Shown here in pieces: positions 35,431 through 44,798 of a DNA stretch of 64,000 nucleotides. A model generated the notes under the pieces. It had not been told where the DNA came from. It ran no database searches and was given only the letters and a program-made list of their open reading frames with translations. A program made the position numbers and the translations under genes. The stretch is from Pedobacter gandavensis (GTDB lineage: Bacteria; Bacteroidota; Bacteroidia; Sphingobacteriales; Sphingobacteriaceae): the NCBI RefSeq assembly GCF_014172405.1, contig NZ_WNXC01000006.1, forward strand, positions 1 to 64,000, read 5' to 3'. Every line of letters starts with the position of its first letter. The stretch's first letter is position 1.

Positions 35431-37521
35431 TTATACCGAGCAGGAAACACATTCGTCAATGGAAGCTTTACGCGTCCGGGTATAATACAGGGATTTTAGG
35501 CCCATTTTATGCGCATATATATAGTATTTGGCGATATCACGTGTACTGTCTTTCGTATTGGTATGTAAAATCGTTGAAATCCCTTGATCTACATGTTTTT
35601 GAATGACAGATATCAGGCGCAACACGTTCTTCTGATCCATATCATAAGCAGATTTATAGAAGAAATAGTTGTCGTTATCCAGGTAAGGCATAGGATAATA
35701 CGTGGTACTATCTCCATATTCTCTCACCTCAATCACATCTACCACTGGCATTACGGAAGCGGTTGCATTCATGATGTAAGAAGTGGATTGATTTGGTGCG
35801 ATTGCTAAACGATACGCATGATAAAGACCATGAGTTTTCACTTCGTTCCTCAATTCAGTCCAATCGGCAACAGTAGGAATGGCCATACCTTCGAATAAAG
35901 CAGCTATTTTATCACTTACCGGAGCAATATCTTTGATCAGGTAAGGTTGGAAATAATTGCCGTTTGCATATTCTGATTGCTCAAAGCCTACAAAAGTTTC
36001 TTTTTTCTCTTTGGCAATTTCCATTGAACTTTGGATGGAGTAGAAATTGACCATCATAAAGAACACATTACAGAAGTCAAGCGCTGCTGCACTTTCATAC
36101 ATGATAAAGTTTTTCGTCAGGAAGCCATGTAAATTCATTGCACCAAGACCTACACTGTGCAATTCTTTATTTGCTTTCTGTACGGAAGGCACCATTGCGA
36201 TATTGGTTAGGTCGGAAACCACAGTTAAAGAGCGCATTGCGGTAGATACGGCTTCTTTTATCCTTTTGTTTTCCATCACTGTAGCAATGTTCAAAGAACC
36301 CAGGTTACAAGAAATTCCGTAGCGGATGGTATCTTCTTTACCATAGATTTCGATGTCTGAAACCTCGGAGATTTGCATAATTTCTGTACAAAGGTTAGAG
36401 AATTTCACATTTCCAAGTTCTTTTAGTGCGTGACCTCTATTGGCATTTCCTTTGAAAAACAGGTAAGGATAACCACTTTCTTTCTGTGTTTGAGCAATTT
36501 TCACCATCAAATGACGGGCATTGATCTTTTTCTTTTTCACTAAAGGATTGGTCACCAATTCTTCATACATCTCATTCATATCCAATTCATCCAGGTATTT
36601 ACCATACTGTTTATATACGGTATGTGGATAGAACAGGTAGCAGGCTTCATCATTTTCTGCAAGCTCCATGAACTTATCGGGTACAATGACCCCAATAGAA
36701 AGAGATTTTATGCGGACTTTCTCATCCACATTGATCTTTTTACAATCTAAGAACTCTTCAATATCTGTGTGGAAGATGTTTAGGTAAACTGCACCGGCAC
36801 CAGGACGTTGCCCCAGTTGGTTGGCATAAGAGAAAGTATCTTCCAGAATTTTCATGATAGGCAATACCCCACCTGCACGTCCTTCGACATCTTTGATGGC
36901 CTCTCCTCTTGCACGCACTTTAGAGATGTTAAAAGAAACACCGCCTCCGATAGAAGAAAGTTTCATTGCAGAGTCGATTGCGTATCCAATACCATTCAGG
37001 TTATCACCGATTTCATCCAAGAAGCAGGAAACCAATTCACCAGAGCGTTTTTTTCCTGAGTTTAGGAAAGTTGGTGTTGCCGGTTGATATTCCTGATTGA
37101 TCAGCAACTCTGCGTATTGTTTGGCTTGAGGCACATCACCTCTGGCCAGGAATAGAGAAACTGCAACTACACGATCTTCATAACGTTCCAAAAATTTCTC
37201 TCCGCTATCGTCTCTAAGGGCATAACTTTGAAAAAATTTGAATGCGCTCATGAAGGATTGGAATCTGAATTTCTTGGCATAAACCAGGTCGTATACCTCT
37301 TCCATCTGTTCAAAAGTATACCACTGATAGAAATCAATGTAATACTCCTGTTCGATCAGATAATCGATTTTCTCTTTTAGCGTATAAAAGAAAACCGTGT
37401 TTTTATTTACATAGTCCAAAAAGTAAGAACGAACTGCTTCCTTATCTTTGTTAAGGCTGAATTCGTCATCTTTTTTAACCATGATCTCGTTGTTCAACAA
37501 GATCCATTTTTTAGTCACCAT
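35431..37521 (-). CDS. nrdE: Class Ib ribonucleotide reductase, alpha (catalytic) subunit
   Basis: 696 residues, no N-terminal ATP cone, as expected for class Ib. Catalytic residues: Cys166 (ELVSCFLDE), Asn375, Cys377 and Glu379 in NLCTEI, the C-terminal Tyr pair (SLYYTRTRK), and the redox tail CVSC. It reduces NDPs to dNDPs with the NrdF radical, taking electrons from NrdH. The start at 37521 is 4 bp after nrdI; an internal Met14 is possible but would break the tight spacing. Confidence 0.95.
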   Translation of the reverse strand: MVTKKWILLNNEIMVKKDDEFSLNKDKEAVRSYFLDYVNKNTVFFYTLKEKIDYLIEQEYYIDFYQWYTFEQMEEVYDLVYAKKFRFQSFMSAFKFFQSYALRDDSGEKFLERYEDRVVAVSLFLARGDVPQAKQYAELLINQEYQPATPTFLNSGKKRSGELVSCFLDEIGDNLNGIGYAIDSAMKLSSIGGGVSFNISKVRARGEAIKDVEGRAGGVLPIMKILEDTFSYANQLGQRPGAGAVYLNIFHTDIEEFLDCKKINVDEKVRIKSLSIGVIVPDKFMELAENDEACYLFYPHTVYKQYGKYLDELDMNEMYEELVTNPLVKKKKINARHLMVKIAQTQKESGYPYLFFKGNANRGHALKELGNVKFSNLCTEIMQISEVSDIEIYGKEDTIRYGISCNLGSLNIATVMENKRIKEAVSTAMRSLTVVSDLTNIAMVPSVQKANKELHSVGLGAMNLHGFLTKNFIMYESAAALDFCNVFFMMVNFYSIQSSMEIAKEKKETFVGFEQSEYANGNYFQPYLIKDIAPVSDKIAALFEGMAIPTVADWTELRNEVKTHGLYHAYRLAIAPNQSTSYIMNATASVMPVVDVIEVREYGDSTTYYPMPYLDNDNYFFYKSAYDMDQKNVLRLISVIQKHVDQGISTILHTNTKDSTRDIAKYYIYAHKMGLKSLYYTRTRKASIDECVSCSV

Positions 37522-37525
37522 ATCT

Positions 37526-37891
37526 TTAGCCTTCTATATTGTCTATAAATTTTTGAATATCATCTGCGGTACCTGAAAGTTCAAACTGCATCAAAATGGG
37601 CAGCTGAAACAGGGCAGAGATTTTTTTCGCAGCGAGTGCATAATTAGGGCCCCAGTTTTTATTTCCACTGGAAGTGATCGATATAATCGAGCTGCTATTT
37701 TCTTCGAGGAAACGTAAAGTTGAGGGAGGAACTTCGCCAAAACCTGTGGTATAAGTAATCAGGTGTCCTTCCTGTACTGGTGCAGACACTTGATCAATCT
37801 TTTGAATATTCCAGTCGCGCTGCAACTTTAAGCGGTTTACAAAACGCTCTACGTTACCGGTTTTACTGTCATAATAAATGCAGGTCATCAA
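37526..37891 (-). CDS. nrdI: NrdI flavodoxin-like protein
   Basis: 121 residues. The flavodoxin fold starts YYDSKTGNVERFV, with the FMN loops TYTTGFGEVPPSTL and GNKNWGPNYALAAKKI. NrdI supplies the oxidant (superoxide or peroxide) for Mn(III)-Tyr assembly in NrdF. Tightly placed between nrdH (10-bp gap) and nrdE (4-bp gap). Confidence 0.92.
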   Translation of the reverse strand: MMTCIYYDSKTGNVERFVNRLKLQRDWNIQKIDQVSAPVQEGHLITYTTGFGEVPPSTLRFLEENSSSIISITSSGNKNWGPNYALAAKKISALFQLPILMQFELSGTADDIQKFIDNIEG

Positions 37892-37901
37892 CGAAAGCCG
37901 G

Positions 37902-38144
37902 TTAAACTACTGCCAATGCGGCTAATTCTTCCGGCTTATATCCGATCACTCTTGCCAGTTCCTGTTCTGCTTCCATTAGAATCACCGTTGGTACAGAACG
38001 TACTCTGAATTGCATGGCCAGTTCAGGGTCATTAAAAGGATTGATAGTTTCGTATACCATTCCTTTTCTATCCAGATATTCAGAGACCATATTACATGGG
38101 CTACAATCTTCTTTTTCGAATTTGATGATTCTTTTAGTACTCAT
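37902..38144 (-). CDS. nrdH: NrdH-type redoxin, electron donor of the reductase
   Basis: 80 residues, a minimal thioredoxin fold with the active site CSPC (EDCSPCNMVSEYL) and the cis-Pro strand RSVPTVIL. Classic NrdH has CMQC or CVQC; CSPC is closer to thioredoxin and glutaredoxin types. Its place at the head of nrdHIEF supports the NrdH role. The start ATG 38144 follows a hairpin in the leader. Confidence 0.85.
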   Translation of the reverse strand: MSTKRIIKFEKEDCSPCNMVSEYLDRKGMVYETINPFNDPELAMQFRVRSVPTVILMEAEQELARVIGYKPEELAALAVV

Positions 38145-38388
38145 TTCGTAGGATTTTTTAATAAAACAGCCCTCATGCAGGGCTGGTGATGGATTTCAAA
38201 AATGGCAAATATTATCTAGAAAGACTCTAAACGGTTATCAACATTCGGTGGAAAAACAACTGCATTTTATGACAGATGAGATACTGAAAAAACAACAAAA
38301 ATGATTACACTTAATAGGGATTGTTCTGTAATCCATTCGTATAAAGATTATTGAGAAAAATAACTTCATGATGGAAAGAAATAACCTC
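38145..38388. other. nrdHIEF leader and promoter region with a hairpin
   Basis: The leader of nrdH contains a 7-bp hairpin CAGCCCT / AGGGCTG (38167-38185, loop CATGC), which on the minus strand is followed by GTTTTATT and could act as a weak attenuator. I found no clean NrdR box or TAnnTTTG; the nearest -7-like run is at about 38208-38216 with one base too many. Confidence 0.45.
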
Positions 38389-38432
38389 ACAAAAAAAGCT
38401 ATACTTCGAGTGGTATGCTTCGAGGTATAGCT
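38389..38432 (-). terminator. Terminator downstream of the acidic hypothetical gene
   Basis: 13-bp arms (38397-38409 and 38420-38432), one G-T pair, 10-nt loop; seven T on the minus strand. Confidence 0.83.
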
Positions 38433-38463
38433 GATGTGGAAATGACAATATTCTATTTTGAAA

Positions 38464-38742
38464 CTATTCGGTTTCTTCTTCGTCTTCTTCTAAATAGATT
38501 TCATGGACTAAGAATTTCACTTTTTCCATGGTTTCTAGTAAGTCTTCGATGTCTTCTGAAAGAATATGATGGATCAAGTCTCCGGTTTCTGGAATCTCAG
38601 AATTTGGGATTAATTCAAAAGCTTCGATACTTCCGCTTAAATTAAGGTTAACAATTTTCACATAATTAACTCCATTTTCGATCCAATCCTTTAGGATATT
38701 GGCATCGAACTCTACATAACCTTCTATGCTTACCTTTTTCAT
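38464..38742 (-). CDS. Hypothetical acidic protein
   Basis: 92 residues from ATG 38742. A longer reading from 38835 overlaps the antiporter gene and adds a basic lead unlike the rest. The protein is soluble and acidic, ending EEDEEETE. A strand-helix pattern (SIEGYVEFDANILKDWIENG) is visible but matches no family I know. It follows the ChaA-type gene by 58 bp on the same strand and is closed by a terminator, so the two may be co-transcribed. Confidence 0.65.
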   Translation of the reverse strand: MKKVSIEGYVEFDANILKDWIENGVNYVKIVNLNLSGSIEAFELIPNSEIPETGDLIHHILSEDIEDLLETMEKVKFLVHEIYLEEDEEETE

Positions 38743-38800
38743 AGGCGTAAATCTAGGGATTCTAATTGTCTTCCGCTCAGAAATTCCCCATTCCACTGAA

Positions 38801-39883
38801 TTAAGGTGCGATAATGGTAAATAAGTAAACGGCAAAGATGACCAATAGGACCACTCCTTGTAAAATATTCGTTTTACCTGTAGCCAATGACAGCATAATT
38901 GTGAACAGAGACAGCAACAACAGCACTGTAGATTTCATATCGATACCCAGGGTAACGGTCATTCCGGTTACCATGGAGACGATTGCTACTGCAGGAATGG
39001 TTAATCCAATACTCGCTAATGCGGAGCCCATTGCCAGATTAAGACTGGTTTGTAATCGATTCTTTTTTGCGGCACGATAAGCAGCTAAGCCTTCTGGCAA
39101 CAATACAACTGCAGCAATGATCACCCCTACTAAAGATTTCGGTGCTCCGGCATTTACAACTGCAAGCTCAATATCAGGCGCAAGAGCTTTGGCAAGAAGC
39201 ACCACTACTCCTAAACAGACCAATAACAATAGTGCACTCCAAAGGGCAACATTTTTAGCTGGTGGTTCAGCATGCGCATCTTCATTGCCATCGGCTTCCG
39301 GAGGAAGGAAAAAGTCGCGATGTCTCACCGTTTGCACCAACACAAAGGTCCCATACAAGACCAGAGAAACCACGGCTACAAAAGCCAATTGTGCAGTGGT
39401 GTATACCGGTCCAGCCTTACTTGTCGTATAATTTGGAAGAACTAAGGTGAGCACCAGAATCGCGGTAAGCGTAACCAGGGCCGCACTTACCCCCTGTAAA
39501 CTAAATACTTGTTCTTTAAACCGGGCACCCCCAACAAGTAAACAGAGACCGATCATTCCAGTTAAAATGATCATTACTGCGGCAAGTACTGTATCACGAG
39601 CCAATGCTGTGGTCTCCGGACCGCCGGTGAGCATCAATGAAACAATTAAAGCGACTTCTATCACCGTAATGGCCAATGCCAACAATAAAGTTCCATAAGG
39701 TTCACCTACCCGATGGGCAACAACTTCAGCATGGTGTACTGCTGCCAGCACACTACCGATTAACACCGCAGCAAGTACAAAAGAATATAGGCTTCCCAGA
39801 TCTAAGGACATTCCGAAATAAGCAATCCAAGCTAGAATAGGAACGGCAATGGTCCACAAAGGAAGAGGTAGTGTTTTTTTCAT
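38801..39883 (-). CDS. chaA: ChaA-type calcium/sodium:proton antiporter (CaCA superfamily)
   Basis: 360 residues, about 11 hydrophobic helices in two inverted halves. Both alpha-repeats are present: GEPYGTLLLALAITVIEVAL in the first half and VVLLPEGLAAYRAAKKNRLQ with NLAMGSALASIGLTIP in the second. A cytoplasmic loop of about 40 acidic residues (FFLPPEADGNEDAHAE) separates the halves. It exports Ca2+, Na+ or K+ for H+ at the inner membrane. Assigned by similarity to E. coli ChaA; specificity uncertain. Confidence 0.88.
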   Translation of the reverse strand: MKKTLPLPLWTIAVPILAWIAYFGMSLDLGSLYSFVLAAVLIGSVLAAVHHAEVVAHRVGEPYGTLLLALAITVIEVALIVSLMLTGGPETTALARDTVLAAVMIILTGMIGLCLLVGGARFKEQVFSLQGVSAALVTLTAILVLTLVLPNYTTSKAGPVYTTAQLAFVAVVSLVLYGTFVLVQTVRHRDFFLPPEADGNEDAHAEPPAKNVALWSALLLLVCLGVVVLLAKALAPDIELAVVNAGAPKSLVGVIIAAVVLLPEGLAAYRAAKKNRLQTSLNLAMGSALASIGLTIPAVAIVSMVTGMTVTLGIDMKSTVLLLLSLFTIMLSLATGKTNILQGVVLLVIFAVYLFTIIAP

Positions 39884-40060
39884 AGTAGAAGATATTTAGT
39901 TAGAACCAAAAAAATGATTAATTGTTTAAAAAACCTGGATTTACACCTCCATCTCCAAGGAAAAGGGGGTATTTCTACCTGTTTTTTTATTAGGGTATTT
40001 TCACGCTTAATACAGCTGTCCAGTAACCCTAATTTAGAGGCATAGAAATATCAACCTCCA

Positions 40061-40510
40061 ATGATAACTGAACCTATACACAACGAACCTATAAACCTCC
40101 GCATCCTTTGCGATGGTTTATTCCAACCGGTGCTCCATTTAAGTTTGCAGCCCCAGGCCTCAGGCATGATCTTCGGCACAGCCATCATCACGATAAAAGA
40201 ACTTACAGGCCCCCTAAATTTAAGCTTTAAAGTGGTTGGAAGTTACCAAACTCAATCACAGCATGCAAATGTATGTATACAACTTAAAGGCCATAAGCTC
40301 ATGGATACCGAACAAAACCCTTGTTTATTTTTGAATTTAGAGATGAATACAGAGTATACCACTGGAATTTGCAATTATCATTACCATAGTGATATTAACA
40401 AGTACGTGAGGAATGCGACTGTATCTAGTATATTATTTGCAACTACACCATCAAAGAAACTATTTAGTGTATCTGATCTCCCACAAAAAAATCATTACGC
40501 TTTATCGTAA
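40061..40510 (+). CDS. Hypothetical protein, possibly DUF1842-like
   Basis: 149 residues, soluble, no signal peptide. The N-terminal half (DGLFQPVLHLSLQPQASGMI, then ITIKELTGPLNLSFKVVGSY) has the LHLxLxxxxSGxxxGxAxIT pattern that recalls DUF1842, a small family of unknown function. The C-terminal half has two Cys/His-containing segments (ICNYHYHSD) and no catalytic motif. Single gene between the antiporter and the kinase, with its own terminator. Assignment is weak. Confidence 0.55.
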   Translation: MITEPIHNEPINLRILCDGLFQPVLHLSLQPQASGMIFGTAIITIKELTGPLNLSFKVVGSYQTQSQHANVCIQLKGHKLMDTEQNPCLFLNLEMNTEYTTGICNYHYHSDINKYVRNATVSSILFATTPSKKLFSVSDLPQKNHYALS

Positions 40511-40545
40511 TCAAATAATCTTAAACTACTATTTGATTTTTTACA

Positions 40546-40575
40546 ACTGGCAGACCCCCACCTGCCAGTTTTTCT
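40546..40575 (+). terminator. Terminator downstream of the DUF1842-like gene
   Basis: ACTGGCAG (40546-40553) pairs with CTGCCAGT (40562-40569), 8-nt loop, then TTTTTCTTTTT. Confidence 0.87.
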
Positions 40576-40729
40576 TTTTACACCAAAAAGGATTCCTCTT
40601 TCCAATATCCAAATATGAAATTATTAGTCAAAAAAGTTTTAATAAAGTGTTTTTTTGTATAATTTAATAGCATAAGCGGATTCAAATTATATATATTTAA
40701 GTTTTATCAGACCTATTAATACTATTTAT

Positions 40730-42709
40730 ATGCTTCCAGATCAGGCCCAGAAACCAAGCTATCACCATTATTTAGAAGGAGGAGGAGAAATGGGACAGCT
40801 GATTCGGGATTATGATTGGTCAAAAACAGCCATTGGATCCCCGGAACAATGGTCGCAAAGTTTACTGACGACGATTAGCATTATCATCTCTTCTCGATTC
40901 CCAATGTTTCTATGGTGGGGAACTGAATTGATACAATTCTACAATGATGCTTACCGCAAAAGTCTTGGAGATGAGGGGAAGCATCCTAATGCCCTCGGAC
41001 AGCGCGGGGAAGATTGCTGGCCAGAAATCTGGGAAACTGTTCATCCCAAGATTAATCAGGCGCTAAATGGTGGAGAGGCCAGTTGGGGAGAAGATGAATT
41101 GCTTCCTATTTTCAGAAACAACCAGCTGGAAGAAGTTTACTGGACCCTTAGTTTTAGCAATGTAAAAGATGTACCGGGACAAATTGGTGGGGTATTGGTG
41201 ATCTGCTCTGAAACTACAGAGAAGGTCCTAGCTGGTCGAAAAATAGAAAAGGCATTGGCGGAACTGGCCAAAAGTGAATCTAAGATTAGGGATATATTGG
41301 ACGATGCTCCAGTCTCCATAGCGCTATTTACGGGTCCTGATTTCATTATTGAATCTGCGAACAAACAAACGATGCGGGAATGGGATAAAGGAGAGGAAGT
41401 AATCGGTTTGCCATTGTCAGTGGCCTTCCCGGAATTAATTGGGCAGCCATTTTTTAAATTATTGGACCAAGTTTTGGCGAGTGGCGAACCTTATTACGGA
41501 AATGAGGTGAGGGGCTTATTGAAACAAAAAGATAAACTGGAAGAGTTTTACGCCAATTTCGTTTATCAGCCAATGAAAGATGACCATGGAAAAACCAAAA
41601 GCGTCTTAATGGTAGCTAATGTAATTACAGAACAGGTAGTTGCCAGAAAAAAGGTAGAACAAGCTGAAGAAATGCTTCGTTTATCTATTGAATCTGCAAA
41701 TGTAGGCACTTGGAGATTAGACATTGAAACCAATGCTTTCTTTGCCTCTCCGAGGATGAAAGAAATGTTTGGATATGATCCTAAAGAAGAGGTTTCCCTC
41801 AATGACGCACTGGATCAGGTTCAGGAGGATTACCGTCAACAAGTTGCGGACGCCATTATTAAATCGATAGAAACCGGAAAAGATTTTAGTGTAGAGCACC
41901 CTATTATTAGTCGCGATCATCAGAATACCCGTTGGTTAAGGGCCTTAGGCCGACTTTATCCCTTGGGAGTTGGACATCCGGCTCATTTCTCAGGGATGAT
42001 TCTTGACATCACAGAGCAAAAACAGGATGAAATCCGAAAAAATGATTTCATTGGCATGGTGAGCCATGAGTTAAAAACTCCCCTGACTTCTTTAAATGGA
42101 TATCTTCAATTGATGATGCTCAAAAGAGAGGCACCGAATGATCATTTTATTGCGGCCTGTTTAAATAAAGCGAATGTACAGGTCAAAAAAATGAGTAATA
42201 TGATCAATGGTTTTTTAAATCTCTCCAGACTGGAATCCGGAAAAATCCACCTCAATATGGAGTATTTTGACCTGAGTCAATTGGTAAAAGAAATGATTGA
42301 AGAATACAACCCTACCCTACATCAGCATACCATCACATTAGGTCCCTGTGAGGCGGTTACCATTCATGCCGATCGTGACAAAATCGGGTCGGTAGTTTCC
42401 AACTTATTGAGTAATGCGGTCAAGTATTCGCCCAAAGGAAAGCAAATAAACGTGAACTGCCAGGTTAGCCCTTTAGCTGCGCAAATCAGTATTAAAGATG
42501 AAGGAATGGGAATTAAGCCACAGTCGCTGGAAAAACTATTTGAACGTTTCTTTCGGGTGGAAACTAAACATACGGAAAACATTTCCGGCTTTGGCATTGG
42601 ATTGTACCTCTGTTCAGAGATACTGGAACATCATGGTGGTAAAATATGGGTGGAGAGTGAGATTGGGATTGGCTCAACTTTTCATTTCAGCTTACCCCTA
42701 AGTAATTAA
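40730..42709 (+). CDS. Sensor histidine kinase with three PAS-type domains
   Basis: 659 residues, no TM segment, so cytoplasmic. PAS-like domains cover about 40-170 (FPMFLWWGTELIQFYNDAYR), 185-300 and 305-425 (SIESANVGTWRLDIETNAFF). HisKA has His in FIGMVSHELKTPLTSLNGYL at about residue 448, and the HATPase_c has VVSNLLSNAVKYS (N box), KDEGMGI (G1) and GFGIGLYL (G2). The first PAS has the FxxWWG / FYND signature of MEDS-less cytoplasmic sensors. No response regulator is adjacent, so it is an orphan kinase. Ligand unknown. Confidence 0.92.
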   Translation: MLPDQAQKPSYHHYLEGGGEMGQLIRDYDWSKTAIGSPEQWSQSLLTTISIIISSRFPMFLWWGTELIQFYNDAYRKSLGDEGKHPNALGQRGEDCWPEIWETVHPKINQALNGGEASWGEDELLPIFRNNQLEEVYWTLSFSNVKDVPGQIGGVLVICSETTEKVLAGRKIEKALAELAKSESKIRDILDDAPVSIALFTGPDFIIESANKQTMREWDKGEEVIGLPLSVAFPELIGQPFFKLLDQVLASGEPYYGNEVRGLLKQKDKLEEFYANFVYQPMKDDHGKTKSVLMVANVITEQVVARKKVEQAEEMLRLSIESANVGTWRLDIETNAFFASPRMKEMFGYDPKEEVSLNDALDQVQEDYRQQVADAIIKSIETGKDFSVEHPIISRDHQNTRWLRALGRLYPLGVGHPAHFSGMILDITEQKQDEIRKNDFIGMVSHELKTPLTSLNGYLQLMMLKREAPNDHFIAACLNKANVQVKKMSNMINGFLNLSRLESGKIHLNMEYFDLSQLVKEMIEEYNPTLHQHTITLGPCEAVTIHADRDKIGSVVSNLLSNAVKYSPKGKQINVNCQVSPLAAQISIKDEGMGIKPQSLEKLFERFFRVETKHTENISGFGIGLYLCSEILEHHGGKIWVESEIGIGSTFHFSLPLSN

Positions 42710-42737
42710 CCCACACTCCAACCCTTATTATTGCTTT

Positions 42738-43262
42738 TTATTTTACTTTAAACTCTACGCGACGGTTTAAAGCTTTACCAGCTTCAGTGGTATTTGGAGC
42801 TACTGGATTTGTTGCACCATATCCCTTAACATTCAACTTTTTGCCATCAAGACCGGCATTTACCAGATAGGACTTTACCGCATTTGCACGATCTACGGAT
42901 AGAGACATGTTGTGTGCTGCAGAACCTTCAGTTGATGAATTACCATTAATAGTCAGTTGTGCGTTCGGTGATTTTTTCATTTGAGCGACAACTTCATCCA
43001 AAACTGCAAATGAAGCAGTTTTCAATACATCGGAATTAAATTCAAATTGAACATTAGTGAATTTAAAGTTAGGAACTTCTTCCACTGCAGGTGATTTTTC
43101 TTCTTCAACTGGTGCAGGAGCTGGTTTTTCTTCCGCAACAGGTGCTTTTCTTTCTGTTGGTGTAACTGGTTTAGCGACTATTTTCTTAGTCTTACAAGCT
43201 TGCATCGAAAGGGTTAGCAACCCAATCGCAACGATTAGTGTACGTGTTCTTAGAATTTTCAT
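42738..43262 (-). CDS. OmpA-family peptidoglycan-associated lipoprotein
   Basis: 174 residues. The lipobox SMQAC (Cys23) ends the signal peptide. A Pro/Glu/Ala/Lys-rich linker (about 35-65) leads to the OmpA_C domain (about 68-174), with the FEFNSDVLK start, SSTEGSAAHN peptidoglycan loop and NLKGYG-like NVKGYGATNP, NRRVEFK end. It should tether the outer membrane to the cell wall. Not clearly Pal: no tol genes are adjacent. Convergent with the kinase gene. Confidence 0.9.
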   Translation of the reverse strand: MKILRTRTLIVAIGLLTLSMQACKTKKIVAKPVTPTERKAPVAEEKPAPAPVEEEKSPAVEEVPNFKFTNVQFEFNSDVLKTASFAVLDEVVAQMKKSPNAQLTINGNSSTEGSAAHNMSLSVDRANAVKSYLVNAGLDGKKLNVKGYGATNPVAPNTTEAGKALNRRVEFKVK

Positions 43263-43399
43263 TTATGTTTTTGTGTTTGTTAAAAATAAAAATTATTATC
43301 CAATGATTAAGGAATAAAACGAATTAGTTACGATTATAGTGTTAACCGCAACAAAAGGAGGATAATAATCAGGGATTTATTGGAACAAACCGGGGCATG

Positions 43400-44293
43400 C
43401 TACTTTTTTCCCCTTAAAATTCCACTGGAAACACCAAACCGAACATAGCTGTACTTATCCCTGTAATATATATTATAAGGATCTTCGCCATAATATCCCG
43501 CAGCAACCATCAGGTAGGCATTGTTCATAAAAGGGAAACTATAATGATAGGAAAGCTCTGCGTTGAGTCTTTTTTTGATGGCAGCCAACTCATATTCCGT
43601 CATGGGATTTACCGCGTAACTGATCTCTGCATTTAAACGCCATTGTTCTTTTGCGGGTTGGTAATTCCGTAATGAAAATTTGTAGATAAATCTGCTGAAG
43701 CCATAATCATGTTTTAAGGCCTTTTCATAACTAAACCATTTGTGCCATTCAAAGCCAGCTTCATGATTCAAAGCATAATAACCTTTTGCCTTTTGCTTAT
43801 TGACATCCGTTCCAAAATGGTAAGATGCGGTTAAATAATTCGTCGTAAAATTACCATTGATGGTGTTGATACTCCCATCGGGATTTAAGGCTTCGCCATC
43901 TTGCCCATTTGAATGGTGGGTATAAGATAAAGTGGCATATTTATAATTGGGGAGCGACCTGTCTAGTCGAACAAACAATGTTCCGCCAAGTCTGAAACTC
44001 GGTGTCCTAACCCCTGCCGAGCGCTCTTCTCTAACTCTTACCGTAAAATCAGGGACTACTGCAAAAGCGATGGGTAGTTTTTCCGTAGCGAGTAGAAAAT
44101 AACTAGTGGTCAGTCTTCCGTTGATCACATACTTGCCTGGCGCTCCCAATTCTCCTTTCGGAGAGAGGTAAGAAAGCTCAGCATTCTCTTTGTAAAGCTG
44201 AATAAAGTCGTTATTTATCTCCTGTTGATTTTGAGCCATTACTGTTCCTAAACTTAAGGCACAGCTCAATAACATGACGCTTAGAATTTTCAT
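43400..44293 (-). CDS. Outer-membrane barrel protein, PldA (OMPLA)-like
   Basis: 297 residues with signal peptide (SLGTVMAQ). The mature protein is full of alternating beta strands and ends in a barrel-type strand. The motif YTHHSNGQDG at His126-x-Ser128-Asn-Gly resembles the OMPLA active site (His142-x-Ser144-Asn-Gly in E. coli PldA). A third catalytic Asn about 12 residues later is not in the same position; Asn146, 148 or 152 could serve. If active it would be an outer-membrane phospholipase A. Length is close to PldA (289). A PldA assignment is plausible and not certain. Confidence 0.6.
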   Translation of the reverse strand: MKILSVMLLSCALSLGTVMAQNQQEINNDFIQLYKENAELSYLSPKGELGAPGKYVINGRLTTSYFLLATEKLPIAFAVVPDFTVRVREERSAGVRTPSFRLGGTLFVRLDRSLPNYKYATLSYTHHSNGQDGEALNPDGSINTINGNFTTNYLTASYHFGTDVNKQKAKGYYALNHEAGFEWHKWFSYEKALKHDYGFSRFIYKFSLRNYQPAKEQWRLNAEISYAVNPMTEYELAAIKKRLNAELSYHYSFPFMNNAYLMVAAGYYGEDPYNIYYRDKYSYVRFGVSSGILRGKK

Positions 44294-44374
44294 TTGAAGC
44301 CTTTAGCATAAATACGTACTGAGCCACAAAAAAGTTTCCTACTTCATGAGAAGTAAAGTAAAAACAAAAAAGAA

Positions 44375-44698
44375 TTAACCTCTATTGAAGGCATTGAGCG
44401 TTGCTGTTTTCCACCTCACATAACCTAGTTTATCACATTGAGTTGCGACTTCATTAATGGCTGATTCAGGGACATCGTTAACAATCTTCCAACGAATTCC
44501 TTGTTTGTTGTTGTAGCTGATATAAATGACGATATCATCAAACAATGGCTCCATCAGTTCCACCTCTTTCAGGTGCAAGTCCTGGAGTTCTCTGGCCAGT
44601 ATCACCAGTTGATCATTCATCACTTTTACTAAAGGGTCGGCCGGTTTAATATCCGGTTCTATAATTGGAAGTACGGTTATGGTCATACGCTTATTCAA
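44375..44698 (-). CDS. Hypothetical protein
   Basis: 107 residues, soluble. A helix (VMNDQLVILARELQDLHLKE) is followed by a beta-rich part (IVIYISYNNKQGIRWKIVND). No family recognised. It lies 81 bp upstream of the PldA-like gene and could share its transcript. Confidence 0.6.
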   Translation of the reverse strand: MNKRMTITVLPIIEPDIKPADPLVKVMNDQLVILARELQDLHLKEVELMEPLFDDIVIYISYNNKQGIRWKIVNDVPESAINEVATQCDKLGYVRWKTATLNAFNRG

Positions 44699-44798
44699 TC
44701 TAGGATCCTATCTATGGTCTACAGGTCATCTTTCTGCAGAATAGAAATACTACAAATATTAGCAAATATAAATATTATTATGCATTAAAAGAAGTGCT

